NCBI GenBank assembly: GCA_947649365.1
Contig: CANSRH010000006.1
Location: 1-64,000 of the forward strand
DNA: 64,000 nt
Direction of reading: 5' to 3'
From: an uncultured Mycoplasmatota bacterium
GTDB taxonomy: Bacteria; Bacillota_I; Bacilli_A; RF39; UBA660
Below the pieces are notes generated by a model that had not been told where the DNA came from, searched no databases, and saw nothing but the letters and a program-made list of their open reading frames with translations. Positions 1 through 8,603 of the stretch are shown one piece after another (position 1 is the stretch's first letter; the number at the start of each line of letters is the position of its first letter). Both the position numbers and the translations under genes were made by a program.

Positions 1-2
1 TT

Positions 3-30
3 ATTATAACCCCCCCCCGAATGTTGTCAA
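3..30 (-). promoter_or_regulatory. Consensus promoter with G9 tract in the spacer (candidate phase-variable promoter)
   Basis: On the minus strand a perfect -35 (TTGACA, 25-30) and a perfect -10 (TATAAT, 3-8) are separated by 16 nt, nine of which are consecutive G (C on plus, 10-18). It reads left, out of the window, downstream of the metG terminator, so it should drive the next minus-strand gene. A homopolymeric G tract between promoter boxes is a known layout for on/off switching by slipped-strand mispairing. The boxes are seen directly; switching is inferred. Confidence 0.75.
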
Positions 31-76
31 CAAAAATTAAACGTTATCATAATGTTAGTCAATAGATAAGCAAAAA

Positions 77-104
77 AATAATAACTTTTAAAAAAGTCAT
101 TATT
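77..104 (-). terminator. metG terminator
   Basis: Inverted repeat of 13-nt arms (77-89 and 92-104, one G-U type mismatch) just past the metG stop. On the minus strand it is followed by a T-rich run, as in a rho-independent terminator. It separates metG from the promoter at the window edge. Confidence 0.7.
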
Positions 105-157
105 CTTATATTACTCACATTTAAAATTTTTAACCAGTTAAAAAATTTTCAAACAAA

Positions 158-1678
158 TTATTTTTCAGCATCAATTCTTTGAAATAAGATTTCTGGTTCA
201 TTCAAATCGTATACAGCATCTTCATTAAATTGAAATTCTTGATTCGTAGAATGAATTTGTTTCAATATCTTTTCACTTGTTTCTGGTAAAAAAGGACTTA
301 AAAACACTGCACATATACGAATACTTTCAATCAAATTATAAAGAACTGTTTCTAATCTTTCTTTTTTACTTTCTTCTTTTGCTAAACTCCATGGTGTAGT
401 CTCATCAATGTATTTATTACTACGACGCAACACATCAAAAATTTCATCCAATGCCCCACCAATTTCCAAACGATTCATGCGAGCATCTACTTTTTCTTCC
501 AATCCATTCACCATAGAAAGAAGTTCACCATCAACTTCTTCTATCACCTTTTTATTTTCTAAGTGACTTGCAAAATACTTCTTGGCCATCGCAATAGTTC
601 GGTTCACCAAATTCCCTAAAATATTTACTAAATCCCCATTCGTCCTTTCAATAAGGAGTTCTTTTGTAAACACACCATCAGAAGCAAAAGGAATTTCATG
701 CAAAACATAATAACGAACTTCATCCACGCCATACTCATGAACTAAATCATCTGCATAAACAACATTTCCTTTGGACTTACTCATTTTACCATCACTCATA
801 ATTAACCAAGGATGTCCAAAAACTTGTTTTGGCAAAGGCAAATCCAAACTCATCAAAAAACAAGGCCAATAAATCGTATGAAAACGAATAATATCTTTTC
901 CAATCAAATGCAAATCCGCAGGCCACCATTTCAAAAACTCTTCCTTACATCCATCTGTGTCATAACCGATATTGGTTATATAATTTGTTAAAGCATCTAG
1001 CCATACATACACCACATGTTTTGGATTTTCTAAAACAGGAATTCCCCAATCAAACGAAGTTCTAGAGACACACAAATCTTGTAATCCTGGTTTCAAAAAA
1101 TTATGAATCATTTCATTTTTTCGAGACTCAGGTTGTATAAACTCCGGATGAGTTTCAATATATTCTATCAATTGATTTTGATACTTACTTAATTTAAAAA
1201 AGTAAGCTTCTTCCGTTTTTAGTTCCACAACTCTCCCACAATCAGGACAATTTCCATCAACAAGTTGTGACTCCGTCCAGAAAGACTCACATGGCGTACA
1301 ATAAAGACCTTTGTATTCTCCTAAATAAATATCTCCTTTATTTAACATTTTCGTAAATATTTTCTGCACAATTTCTTCATGATGCGTATCCGTTGTTCTA
1401 ACAAACTTATCATAACTTGTATTCATAACATCCCAGATAGTTTTTATTTCACTCGCAACACCATCAACATATTCTTTTGGAGTCACTCCTGCTTCTTTTG
1501 CCTTCAACTCAATTTTTTCTCCATGTTCATCCGTACCCGTTTGAAAATAAACATCAAATCCTTTTAATCTCTTATAACGAGCAATTGCATCCGCTAAAAC
1601 AATCTCATAAGTATTTCCAATATGAGGTTTTCCTGACGTATAAGCAATTGCTGTTGTAATATAATATTTTTCTTTCAT
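158..1678 (-). CDS. metG: Methionine--tRNA ligase
   Basis: Cytoplasmic class I aminoacyl-tRNA synthetase that charges tRNA-Met for initiation and elongation. The 506-residue protein has the HIGH-type signature HIGN at residues 19-22, a zinc knuckle of two CxxC pairs around residues 127-148, and KMSKS near residues 299-303. It ends after the anticodon-binding helical domain and lacks the C-terminal tRNA-binding domain found in many longer homologues. It starts 17 nt after the stop of the SDR gene and probably shares that gene's T-box leader, whose specifier looks like AUG; this fits feedback control by uncharged tRNA-Met. A terminator follows. Confidence 0.97.
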   Translation of the reverse strand: MKEKYYITTAIAYTSGKPHIGNTYEIVLADAIARYKRLKGFDVYFQTGTDEHGEKIELKAKEAGVTPKEYVDGVASEIKTIWDVMNTSYDKFVRTTDTHHEEIVQKIFTKMLNKGDIYLGEYKGLYCTPCESFWTESQLVDGNCPDCGRVVELKTEEAYFFKLSKYQNQLIEYIETHPEFIQPESRKNEMIHNFLKPGLQDLCVSRTSFDWGIPVLENPKHVVYVWLDALTNYITNIGYDTDGCKEEFLKWWPADLHLIGKDIIRFHTIYWPCFLMSLDLPLPKQVFGHPWLIMSDGKMSKSKGNVVYADDLVHEYGVDEVRYYVLHEIPFASDGVFTKELLIERTNGDLVNILGNLVNRTIAMAKKYFASHLENKKVIEEVDGELLSMVNGLEEKVDARMNRLEIGGALDEIFDVLRRSNKYIDETTPWSLAKEESKKERLETVLYNLIESIRICAVFLSPFLPETSEKILKQIHSTNQEFQFNEDAVYDLNEPEILFQRIDAEK

Positions 1679-1695
1679 TTAAAAAACCTTCTTTC

Positions 1696-2430
1696 TTAAT
1701 ATCCACCATCTATTTTAATAATTTCATTCGTAACAAATGTATTCTCTTCACTACCTAAATAATAAACCAAACTTGCTATCTCTTCTGGTTCAGCAAACCG
1801 TTTTAAATAAATTTTAGAAATTTCTTCTTCCACCAAAGCACTGGGCAAATCTTTATTCATATCTGTATTGATCCATCCAGGTGCTACTGCATTTACTAAT
1901 ACTTTTGGAGCATACTCGATTGCAAAATTTTGAGTCAAAGAATTAATTGCTGCTTTTGAGGCATCGTAATCAATACTAGTAGGAAAATTACAATCCATTC
2001 CATTTGTACTAGAAATATTCACAATACGAGTCATAAATTCTTGATTTTTCATAAAAATCCCAAAATACTTACACATCAAATACGTTCCAGTAACATTATT
2101 ATGCATCGTTTCTTCAAATAGACTTGTAGGTCGTTCAGCCATTTCCATATCATAAACAATCCCTGCATTATTAACAAGTACATCAAGTCGACCAAACGTA
2201 TTTTTAACTTCTTGAAGCATTCGCGTTACATCACTCTCGTTTGCAATATCCCCCATACAAATAAGACATTTGATTGTTTTATTCACCTCTAGTTCCTTTT
2301 TTATCGTTAAAAATTCCTCAAAATGACTTCTTCCGTTCAATACAAGGTTATACCCCCCCTCAGCAAATTTTTTAGCAATGGCAAGACCTAAACCTCTTCT
2401 TGCACCTGTTATCATAACTACTTGATTCAT
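1696..2430 (-). CDS. SDR-family NAD(P)-dependent oxidoreductase
   Basis: Short-chain dehydrogenase/reductase of 244 residues, closest in pattern to FabG-like 3-oxoacyl-ACP reductases. Visible motifs are the Rossmann TGxxxGxG element (TGARRGLG near the N-terminus), NNAG, and the catalytic Ser plus YxxxK (YDASK). The start is the ATG at 2430 with AGGAGGAG seven bases upstream. A longer open frame to 2520 only translates the T-box antiterminator and should not be used. It is the first gene of a T-box-SDR-metG unit. Codons for GluGlyGly near residue 25 form a G7 run (2353-2359). The substrate cannot be deduced, and an SDR under a Met-type T-box is unexpected. Confidence 0.88.
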   Translation of the reverse strand: MNQVVMITGARRGLGLAIAKKFAEGGYNLVLNGRSHFEEFLTIKKELEVNKTIKCLICMGDIANESDVTRMLQEVKNTFGRLDVLVNNAGIVYDMEMAERPTSLFEETMHNNVTGTYLMCKYFGIFMKNQEFMTRIVNISSTNGMDCNFPTSIDYDASKAAINSLTQNFAIEYAPKVLVNAVAPGWINTDMNKDLPSALVEEEISKIYLKRFAEPEEIASLVYYLGSEENTFVTNEIIKIDGGY

Positions 2431-2446
2431 AAAATCTCCTCCTAAA

Positions 2447-2648
2447 CAAAAAAAATCATAAATTAAGGGCGAGCAACAATACCCGCGGTACCACCTTAAT
2501 TCATGACTTTTATCATGCACTTAAATTCGTAACGAGAATGAACCGATTTAACTCCAGAACCATGTTCTTAATTTTTCCTTTATTTGCTCCCACCAACACA
2601 AACTCTCTTTAAAATTCCAAATCAATACTCTTTCCTTCTTCATTAATT
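2447..2648 (-). promoter_or_regulatory. T-box riboswitch leader (probable Met specifier)
   Basis: The minus strand shows the T-box core AAGGTGGTACCGCG (about 2484-2497). It is followed by a terminator hairpin with 13-bp arms (2456-2468 and 2494-2506) and a U run (2447-2455). Upstream are stem I features: AGAGAG, a GGTG-type loop and a GGAGT element. The likely specifier is AUG (2561-2563, in the context GAACATGG). Uncharged tRNA would favour the antiterminator and allow transcription of SDR-metG. T-box identity is very secure; the Met specificity is read from position and from the metG context. Confidence 0.92.
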
Positions 2649-2654
2649 ACCAGT

Positions 2655-2683
2655 AGTGTAACATAGAAATTTTTTAGTTTCAA
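2655..2683 (-). promoter_or_regulatory. Promoter of the T-box-SDR-metG unit
   Basis: TTGAAA (2678-2683) and TACACT (2655-2660) with a 17-nt spacer on the minus strand. It overlaps the spoVT stop codon and lies immediately upstream of the T-box leader. Confidence 0.6.
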
Positions 2684-3201
2684 GCAATATCCACTTTACC
2701 AACAATAATAGAAGCAATCAATTTCAAAAGTGATAAATTTTCTTCTTTAAGTGGAGAATCTTGATAAAGAAGAAGAAGACCCAAACAATCAGTAGAAGAA
2801 ATAATAGGAAAAATAAAATAATAACCTTTTTTTTCTATTCCATTAAACATGTACGACTGCAAACTATTTTTATTAATACTCTCTCGATTTTGAATCAACG
2901 AAAGAAGCTGTTTATCCAAAGGAGAATCCATTGCTTCCTTAAAAAAATTAGCATAAATGACTTTATCACGATCCGTCACCAGCAAATTACAATCATAAGC
3001 ATTAACGACTTTATCACAAATCGAATCAATGCATTCCTTAAAATCTTTCATCTTAGAAAACTTTTTTAAAACAATTTTATCTTCCTCCACAAATATCTCT
3101 AAACTTTCCCCATCACGAATTCCCAAATTACGACGAATTTCTTTCGGTAAAACAATTCTTCCCAGCTCATCAATTCTTCGAATAACTCCTGTTGACTTCA
3201 A
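2680..3201 (-). CDS. spoVT: Stage V sporulation protein T, AbrB-type regulator
   Basis: Forespore transcription regulator of 173 residues. Residues 1-50 are an AbrB/MazE-like swapped-hairpin DNA-binding domain (STGVIRRIDELGRIVLPKEIRR). Residues 60-173 form a GAF-like domain, as in Bacillus SpoVT, where the length is similar. The start codon is TTG (3199-3201), with AAGGAGTG about 10 bases upstream; no ATG would keep the conserved N-terminus. It lies directly downstream of mfd, as in Bacillus (pth-mfd-spoVT), and a terminator after mfd suggests its own promoter. Confidence 0.93.
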   Translation of the reverse strand: MKSTGVIRRIDELGRIVLPKEIRRNLGIRDGESLEIFVEEDKIVLKKFSKMKDFKECIDSICDKVVNAYDCNLLVTDRDKVIYANFFKEAMDSPLDKQLLSLIQNRESINKNSLQSYMFNGIEKKGYYFIFPIISSTDCLGLLLLYQDSPLKEENLSLLKLIASIIVGKVDIA

Positions 3202-3275
3202 AAGATAATCACTCCTTACACCTACTAGTTTGAGTTACATAAAGAAAAATTATACAAAAGAAAACAAAAAACAAG

Positions 3276-3303
3276 AAAAAAGAAGCTTCTTTAAAGAAAC
3301 TTC
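3276..3303 (-). terminator. Terminator after mfd
   Basis: GAAGTTTC/GAAGCTTC-type hairpin (arms 282-289 and 296-303 of the 3.2-3.3 kb stretch) followed on the minus strand by TTTTTTC. It lies between mfd and spoVT. Confidence 0.65.
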
Positions 3304-3328
3304 AAAAAATATAGCAGAAAAGAAAAAT

Positions 3329-6300
3329 TTAACTCTCTTCTACATCTGACAAAATGAGTTGTAACAAAGGAACAAACGAATACAAAAAATGTTTTTTTTC
3401 TCTTCCAAGTAATAAAGAAATTAATATTCGTTTATTCAAATATTTCAAAGAAAATGCCGGATTAATATTATACGCTTCTAAAAACAACTTATCTCCCTTT
3501 ATTTTAGAAGAAATTTCTATAGGCAATTCTATTTCTACCATACGTTCTGTTTGTTTCACATGAGAAATATCCAATCGTTTCGCTAGCTTTTCAAACCATT
3601 CCTCATACATGTAAATTTCCATTTCTTCTGTAATTTTTCCAAAGCGGTCTTCTAAAACACCACGAATTCGTTCCAAAGAAGGCTGATCTTCAATTTCATT
3701 AATCAATTGATGAATTTCAATCTTAACATCCTCATCTGTTACATAACTATCACTAATATGTGTACTAACATTAACCAAAGATTTTACATCCGTCTCCTCG
3801 TCTTCCACAATTTCTCCTTGTAAACGTTTCATTTCCTCTTCAATCATTTTCATATAAAGTGTAATACCAACGGACTCCACAAAACCTGCTTGTTCACTTC
3901 CCAAAATATCCCCTGCTCCACGTAAAGACAAATCACGCATTGCAATACGATACCCACTTCCAAGTTCCGTAAAATCTTTTATCGCCTGCAAACGTTTTAC
4001 TGCAATATCGTTCAAAACTTTTCGTTTATCATATAACAAATAAGCATAAGCCATTCGATCACTTCGACCCACACGTCCACGTAATTGATAAAGTTGACTC
4101 AGTCCAAAATGGTCAGCATCATAAATAATCAAAGTATTTGCATTTGGAATATCAATACCAGTTTCAATTATAGTTGTACAAACCAAAATATCAAAAGAAT
4201 AAGAAACAAAAGATTCCATAATGGCATCCAATTCTTTTTTCGTCATCTGTCCATGAGCAAAACGAATACGAGCTTCTGGAACAAGTCGTGCTAGTTGCTG
4301 ACTAAACTCTTCAATCGAAGCCACCTTATTGTACAAAATAAAAATTTGACCTTTTCGAGATAATTCCTTATAAATAGCATCTTTCACAATCAAATCATTC
4401 TCACTTACTACATACGTCTGCACAGGATAACGATTAACTGGAGCAGTATCAATAATCGATAAATCCCGTAAACCACTCATAGCCATCTTTAAAGTTCTTG
4501 GAATAGGAGTTGCAGAAAGAGTCAAAACATTCACATCGTTTTTAAATTGTTTAATTTTTTCTTTATGTGTTACTCCAAAACGTTGTTCTTCATCCACAAC
4601 AAGTAAACCCAAATTTTTACATTGAATATCCGAACTCAGCAAACGATGCGTACCAAATACCAAATCAATTTTTCCAAGTTTCAAATCTTCTAAAATTCGT
4701 TTTGTTTCTTTCTGGGAAGTAAATCGATTCAAAAGAGCAATTTCAATAGGATACGTTGAAAATCGCTTTATAGCAGAACTATATTGCTGCTTTGATAAAA
4801 TCGTAGTTGGACACAAATAAAGAACTTGCTTATTATTAAGTATGGTTTTAAACATTGCTCGAAAAGCGACTTCTGTTTTACCAAAACCAACATCTCCGCA
4901 CAAAAGACGATCCATAGGAACTGGACTTCTTAAATCATTTTGGACATCCTCTATTGCTTTTAATTGGTCCTTTGTCTCTTCATAAGGAAACTCCATTGCA
5001 AATAAATCTTCCATTGGATAATCAACATAACTAGCACCCTTTGTACTTGTTCGTTTTGCATACAAGCGCATTAATTCCTCAGAAATATCCTTAATTTTCT
5101 TTTGAACTTGTCGTTTTTTTAGCTCCCAAGAAGAACTATTCAACTTATTCACCTGCGGTTTGCTGCCATCTTTATCCGTATACTTATAAATCGATGAAAT
5201 TTTCTCAACAGGAATATAAACCTTATCATTACCCAAATAATTAATTTGAATAAAATCTTTCTGCATTCCCATTTGATTTAACGTAACTACTCCGTTATAG
5301 ACACCAATTCCATGACTACGATGAACCACGTAATCCCCAAGTTGCAAAGCGTTTAGCGAATTAATCTTTTTTCCTATCTTTAGTGTATTCTTATACTTAA
5401 TATTCTCCTCATGGACTTCTTCAATATCGTTTTCAGATAGAACAACCAAAGATGGAAAAAGAAAACCTTTATTAATTTTTTTAAGTACTATATTTACCTG
5501 TTTTTCTGTTATAGATCCAGATTTACATAAAACGGAAAAAGGAAACAACTCACGAATTTCAAGAACTTGTCGTTCTTTAGACAAACAAAAAACAATTGTT
5601 TTCTTCTGCTGTAACCAAATCTCGACTTTTTCCTTTAACAAAGAAAAATTAGAACGAAAATTTTCTATTTCCGTGGCATGATATTTCCTTAATGGAAATT
5701 CACTAATTTCAGGAGTTTCTAACGTATCTATAAAAAGAAAAGAAAAAACTTGTAATTCAGAAAAATCATACATATATTTAGTAGAATCAGAAATTTCATT
5801 CGCTTTCTTATACTCTAAAATATCCTCCTGCAACCTATTATTTCCTGCCAAAATTTGTTGATAATCATAAAAAGCAACCAAAGGACTTTTTAAATAATCA
5901 AGAAGAGAACTATGTCCATCCACTACCAATTCTTCATAAGGAGAAAGAGTAATTTCAGTAATCGATTGTAAAGATAGCTGCGTATAGGAATCAAAATAAC
6001 GAATCGATTCTATCGAATTGCCAAAAAATTCAATACGAACCGGATGTTCTTCAAAAGTCAAAAACAAATCCAATATAAACCCACGAACTGCATAAGTTCC
6101 AGTCGCCGTCACCAAAGAATCTCTACTATAACCAAGTGCTTCTAAACGTTCTACCAATTCATCACGAGAATAAGTATCTCCAACATGCAAAGAGAACGTT
6201 TGATTTTTATTGCTTTCCAAAGAAGGCAAATATTTCAAATACCCCATTAAATTAGTCACAACAATATGTTTCCCTGATGACATCTTTTGTAAAGTTTCTA

Positions 6301-6562
6301 AACGTTTAATCTTCAAATCCGGTGAAATGGCCAAAGCAACACTAGACAAAAAGTCATCCATAGGAAAAAGAAGCACATCATCAGTATAAGTGCTTATTAA
6401 AGAAAACAATTGATTGCATTCATACAAAGAATTAGTCACAACAAGAATATTATTCTCCTTTTTTTCAAACAAAGAAAGCAAATAAAGTACATTTAGTTCT
6501 TTTGTTAAACCACTAATTCTTACATTTATTTCTAAAGTAAAGAGTTCTTCTAACCATTGCAT
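3329..6562 (-). CDS. mfd: Transcription-repair coupling factor
   Basis: DNA translocase that removes RNA polymerase stalled at lesions and recruits UvrA. The protein has 1077 residues, somewhat shorter than the roughly 1150-1180 usual in Bacilli. In order it has a UvrB-like N-terminal module, an RNA-polymerase-interacting CarD-like domain from about residue 405 (GDYVVHRSHGIG), and an SF2 translocase with Walker A GDVGFGKT near 557 and DEEQ near 656. The downstream RecG-like TRG region and C-terminal UvrA-regulating domain follow. The start ATG has AGGTGA close upstream. It follows pth by 8 nt, the conserved pth-mfd-spoVT order. Confidence 0.97.
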   Translation of the reverse strand: MQWLEELFTLEINVRISGLTKELNVLYLLSLFEKKENNILVVTNSLYECNQLFSLISTYTDDVLLFPMDDFLSSVALAISPDLKIKRLETLQKMSSGKHIVVTNLMGYLKYLPSLESNKNQTFSLHVGDTYSRDELVERLEALGYSRDSLVTATGTYAVRGFILDLFLTFEEHPVRIEFFGNSIESIRYFDSYTQLSLQSITEITLSPYEELVVDGHSSLLDYLKSPLVAFYDYQQILAGNNRLQEDILEYKKANEISDSTKYMYDFSELQVFSFLFIDTLETPEISEFPLRKYHATEIENFRSNFSLLKEKVEIWLQQKKTIVFCLSKERQVLEIRELFPFSVLCKSGSITEKQVNIVLKKINKGFLFPSLVVLSENDIEEVHEENIKYKNTLKIGKKINSLNALQLGDYVVHRSHGIGVYNGVVTLNQMGMQKDFIQINYLGNDKVYIPVEKISSIYKYTDKDGSKPQVNKLNSSSWELKKRQVQKKIKDISEELMRLYAKRTSTKGASYVDYPMEDLFAMEFPYEETKDQLKAIEDVQNDLRSPVPMDRLLCGDVGFGKTEVAFRAMFKTILNNKQVLYLCPTTILSKQQYSSAIKRFSTYPIEIALLNRFTSQKETKRILEDLKLGKIDLVFGTHRLLSSDIQCKNLGLLVVDEEQRFGVTHKEKIKQFKNDVNVLTLSATPIPRTLKMAMSGLRDLSIIDTAPVNRYPVQTYVVSENDLIVKDAIYKELSRKGQIFILYNKVASIEEFSQQLARLVPEARIRFAHGQMTKKELDAIMESFVSYSFDILVCTTIIETGIDIPNANTLIIYDADHFGLSQLYQLRGRVGRSDRMAYAYLLYDKRKVLNDIAVKRLQAIKDFTELGSGYRIAMRDLSLRGAGDILGSEQAGFVESVGITLYMKMIEEEMKRLQGEIVEDEETDVKSLVNVSTHISDSYVTDEDVKIEIHQLINEIEDQPSLERIRGVLEDRFGKITEEMEIYMYEEWFEKLAKRLDISHVKQTERMVEIELPIEISSKIKGDKLFLEAYNINPAFSLKYLNKRILISLLLGREKKHFLYSFVPLLQLILSDVEES

Positions 6563-6570
6563 AGTATCAC

Positions 6571-7116
6571 CTAATTGTATTGATTCATTGTTTTCTCTAT
6601 CCCATTACTAATAAAACAATCAATCACTTTTTCAAACATCACAAAATTACTTTTCAAACCCAAAAGTTCTTCTTTGGAAAACTTACCCAACACATAATCG
6701 ACAGTATTTCCATTTCTATCTCGTGAAATTCCTACTTTCAAGCGACTAAATGCATTGGTTCCTAAAGAAGTAATAATAGATTGAATTCCATTATGACCTC
6801 CAGCAGAACTATCCTTCTTTAATTTGTAATGTCCTATTGCTAAATCCATATCATCCTGAAGAACCAAAACATCCTGAATTTCTATATCATAATATTTCAT
6901 CGCTTTCACAACAGAATTACCAGATAAATTCATATAAGTCATTGGTTTTAAAAAAAGTACTTTCTCTCCATGAATGATTTGGATTTGATAAAGACCATCA
7001 AATTTTTTTTGCCAATCAACAGAGGAAAGGAACGAATCCAAAATCATAAACCCTACGTTATGACGTGTTTTCTCATATTCTTTTCCTGGATTCCCTAACC
7101 CAACAATTAATTTCAT
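6571..7116 (-). CDS. pth: Peptidyl-tRNA hydrolase
   Basis: Releases tRNA from peptidyl-tRNA that drops off ribosomes. The 181-residue protein begins MKLIVGLGNPGKEYEKTRHNVGF, with the conserved Asn and catalytic His of the family in that segment, and continues with FLKPxTYMNLSG and HNG(I)QS motifs. The ATG at 7116, preceded by AGGAAGTG, is correct. An upstream in-frame extension to 7209 only adds a hydrophobic translation of the preceding gene's end. It sits 4 nt after trmN6 and 8 nt before mfd, so translational coupling is likely. Confidence 0.96.
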   Translation of the reverse strand: MKLIVGLGNPGKEYEKTRHNVGFMILDSFLSSVDWQKKFDGLYQIQIIHGEKVLFLKPMTYMNLSGNSVVKAMKYYDIEIQDVLVLQDDMDLAIGHYKLKKDSSAGGHNGIQSIITSLGTNAFSRLKVGISRDRNGNTVDYVLGKFSKEELLGLKSNFVMFEKVIDCFISNGIEKTMNQYN

Positions 7117-7120
7117 ACCA

Positions 7121-7828
7121 TCACTTCCTAAAAATAGTTTTATAGCTTTTATAATTATGTACAAACAAAGGAGAAGATACAACCAAAGCATTCTTAGCAT
7201 GATGAACACACTTTATCAAAACAATACTTGCATTATAATTCTCTTTGGTGTACACAAATTGTATCTTTTTAGCAACCAATTGATATTTTTCACACAAAAC
7301 AAGAATTTCTTCTAAACGCTCTGGCAAATGAACCAAATAGAATACCCCATTTTCTTTCAAAGCATATTTTGCTATTTGAAACAATTCCTCCAAAGAAAGA
7401 AAAATCTCATGTCGAGCAATTGCCTTTTGTTCATTTTGATTAATCAAAGAACTTTCTTTGTACTTAAAATAAGGCGGATTCGCTGTAACAATATCAAAAT
7501 TATTTCCCGGGAAATATTTCCCAATGTGGATAACATTATCATGATAAAGAGAAACTTGATGTTCCAAACCATTCAACTTCACGCCTTCTAAAGCAAGTTG
7601 ATAAATCGACTCCTGAATTTCAAAACCCACTATTTTATTTTTATAATAATAAGATAAAACAAAAGGGATGACTCCGTTCCCTGTGCACAAATCTAATATT
7701 TGTTTTGAGTTATCCACACTATCCACAAACTCAGCTAGAAGCAAAGAATCCAAAGAAAATTTGAAACTTTCACTCTCTTGCACAATCTTCAAATTTTCAT
7801 AATCAAACAAATCATTGACGACTTTCAT
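7121..7828 (-). CDS. trmN6: tRNA1(Val) (adenine-N6)-methyltransferase family protein (YabB/TrmN6-like)
   Basis: SAM-dependent methyltransferase of 235 residues. It has a Rossmann SAM motif (DLCTGNGV near residue 47) and the NPPY catalytic motif for amino methylation of adenine in nucleic acid. The family modifies A37 of tRNA-Val in Enterobacteria; the substrate here is inferred. Its start overlaps the ricT end by 17 nt. In Bacillus the same neighbour (yabB) follows the ricT region. The coding sequence contains a perfect 14-bp Noc-type palindrome at 7502-7515, in the codons for Tyr-Phe-Pro-Gly. Confidence 0.88.
   Translation of the reverse strand: MKVVNDLFDYENLKIVQESESFKFSLDSLLLAEFVDSVDNSKQILDLCTGNGVIPFVLSYYYKNKIVGFEIQESIYQLALEGVKLNGLEHQVSLYHDNVIHIGKYFPGNNFDIVTANPPYFKYKESSLINQNEQKAIARHEIFLSLEELFQIAKYALKENGVFYLVHLPERLEEILVLCEKYQLVAKKIQFVYTKENYNASIVLIKCVHHAKNALVVSSPLFVHNYKSYKTIFRK
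7502..7515. promoter_or_regulatory. Noc-binding-site palindrome (NBS)
   Basis: ATTTCCCGGGAAAT is an exact match to the NBS consensus known from Bacillus subtilis nucleoid occlusion. It lies inside trmN6. A G/C-rich 14-mer palindrome is very unlikely by chance in such AT-rich DNA, and a Noc-like protein is encoded at 30.5 kb. The match is seen; binding is inferred. Confidence 0.7.
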
Positions 7829-8603
7829 TATTCATGTCCACTTCTATAATTTCGTTATTACAATCCAATTTAATTTTTCGATTCAATACATCGACAGAAA
7901 TAACTTTTCCTTTTTTATTTTCATAATGAATAACATTACCAACAGAAGGAAGTCCCTTCTGTGCCTCCAAATAAGCTTGATCTTCGTAAGCCAAACAACA
8001 AAAAAGTCTACCACAACAGCCATTAATCTTTGAAGGATTCAAAGCCAAATTTTGATTCTTAGCCATATTCATAGAAACAGACTCCAAAGAAGTTAAAAAA
8101 GAACTACAACATAACTCTCTTCCACAAGGACCAATGCCTCCCACATTACAAGCTTTATCACGAGCTCCAATTTGACGAAGTTCAATACGAGTTCGATAAA
8201 TAGAAGCCAATTTTCTTGTAAGTTCACGGAAATCAACTCTCTCATCTGCCGTAAAAGTAAACAAAAGTTGTTTTTTACCAAACGTAAAACTAGCAGTTAA
8301 AAATCGCATATCTAGGGATAGCTCCCTAGCAAGCTTCTGCGCAGTTTTTAAGGAACTATCTGCATCCTTCAAATTTTGCAAATGTTTTTTATAATCTTCC
8401 TTTGTTGTCGTCCTAACAATTTCTTTTAAAGTATCCTTGAAATTGGCAATATCTTGTTCTGCCACTTTTTGCACTACTTTTCCATATTGCAAACCCTTCT
8501 CCGTATTGACAATTACACAAACATTATTATTAATATTCAATCCGCTTGCAGTAAAATAGTAAATCTTTCCTTTCTCACTAAACTTCACACCATAGATGTT
8601 CAT
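7812..8603 (-). CDS. ricT: PSP1-domain protein RicT (YaaT)
   Basis: Component of the RicAFT (YaaT/YmcA/YlbF) complex that stimulates RNase Y-dependent mRNA maturation and promotes sporulation and competence in Bacillus. The 263-residue protein has the cysteine-rich PSP1 pattern: CNVGGIGPCGRELCC around residues 148-162 and CCGRLFCC near 194-201, which carry Fe-S clusters in the known complex. The ATG has GGAGGATT upstream. It overlaps holB by 26 nt and trmN6 by 17 nt. The Bacillus order holB-ricT is retained, but yabA is absent between ricT and trmN6. Confidence 0.95.
   Translation of the reverse strand: MNIYGVKFSEKGKIYYFTASGLNINNNVCVIVNTEKGLQYGKVVQKVAEQDIANFKDTLKEIVRTTTKEDYKKHLQNLKDADSSLKTAQKLARELSLDMRFLTASFTFGKKQLLFTFTADERVDFRELTRKLASIYRTRIELRQIGARDKACNVGGIGPCGRELCCSSFLTSLESVSMNMAKNQNLALNPSKINGCCGRLFCCLAYEDQAYLEAQKGLPSVGNVIHYENKKGKVISVDVLNRKIKLDCNNEIIEVDMNNESRQ

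Noticed and set aside
2431-2520. Thirty-codon N-terminal extension of the SDR gene
   Set aside because: It translates the T-box antiterminator and terminator; the ATG at 2430 has a strong ribosome site and gives the normal SDR N-terminus.
7117-7209. Hydrophobic N-terminal extension of Pth
   Set aside because: It overlaps the 3' end of trmN6 in another frame; ATG 7116 has AGGAAGTG and matches the family start.
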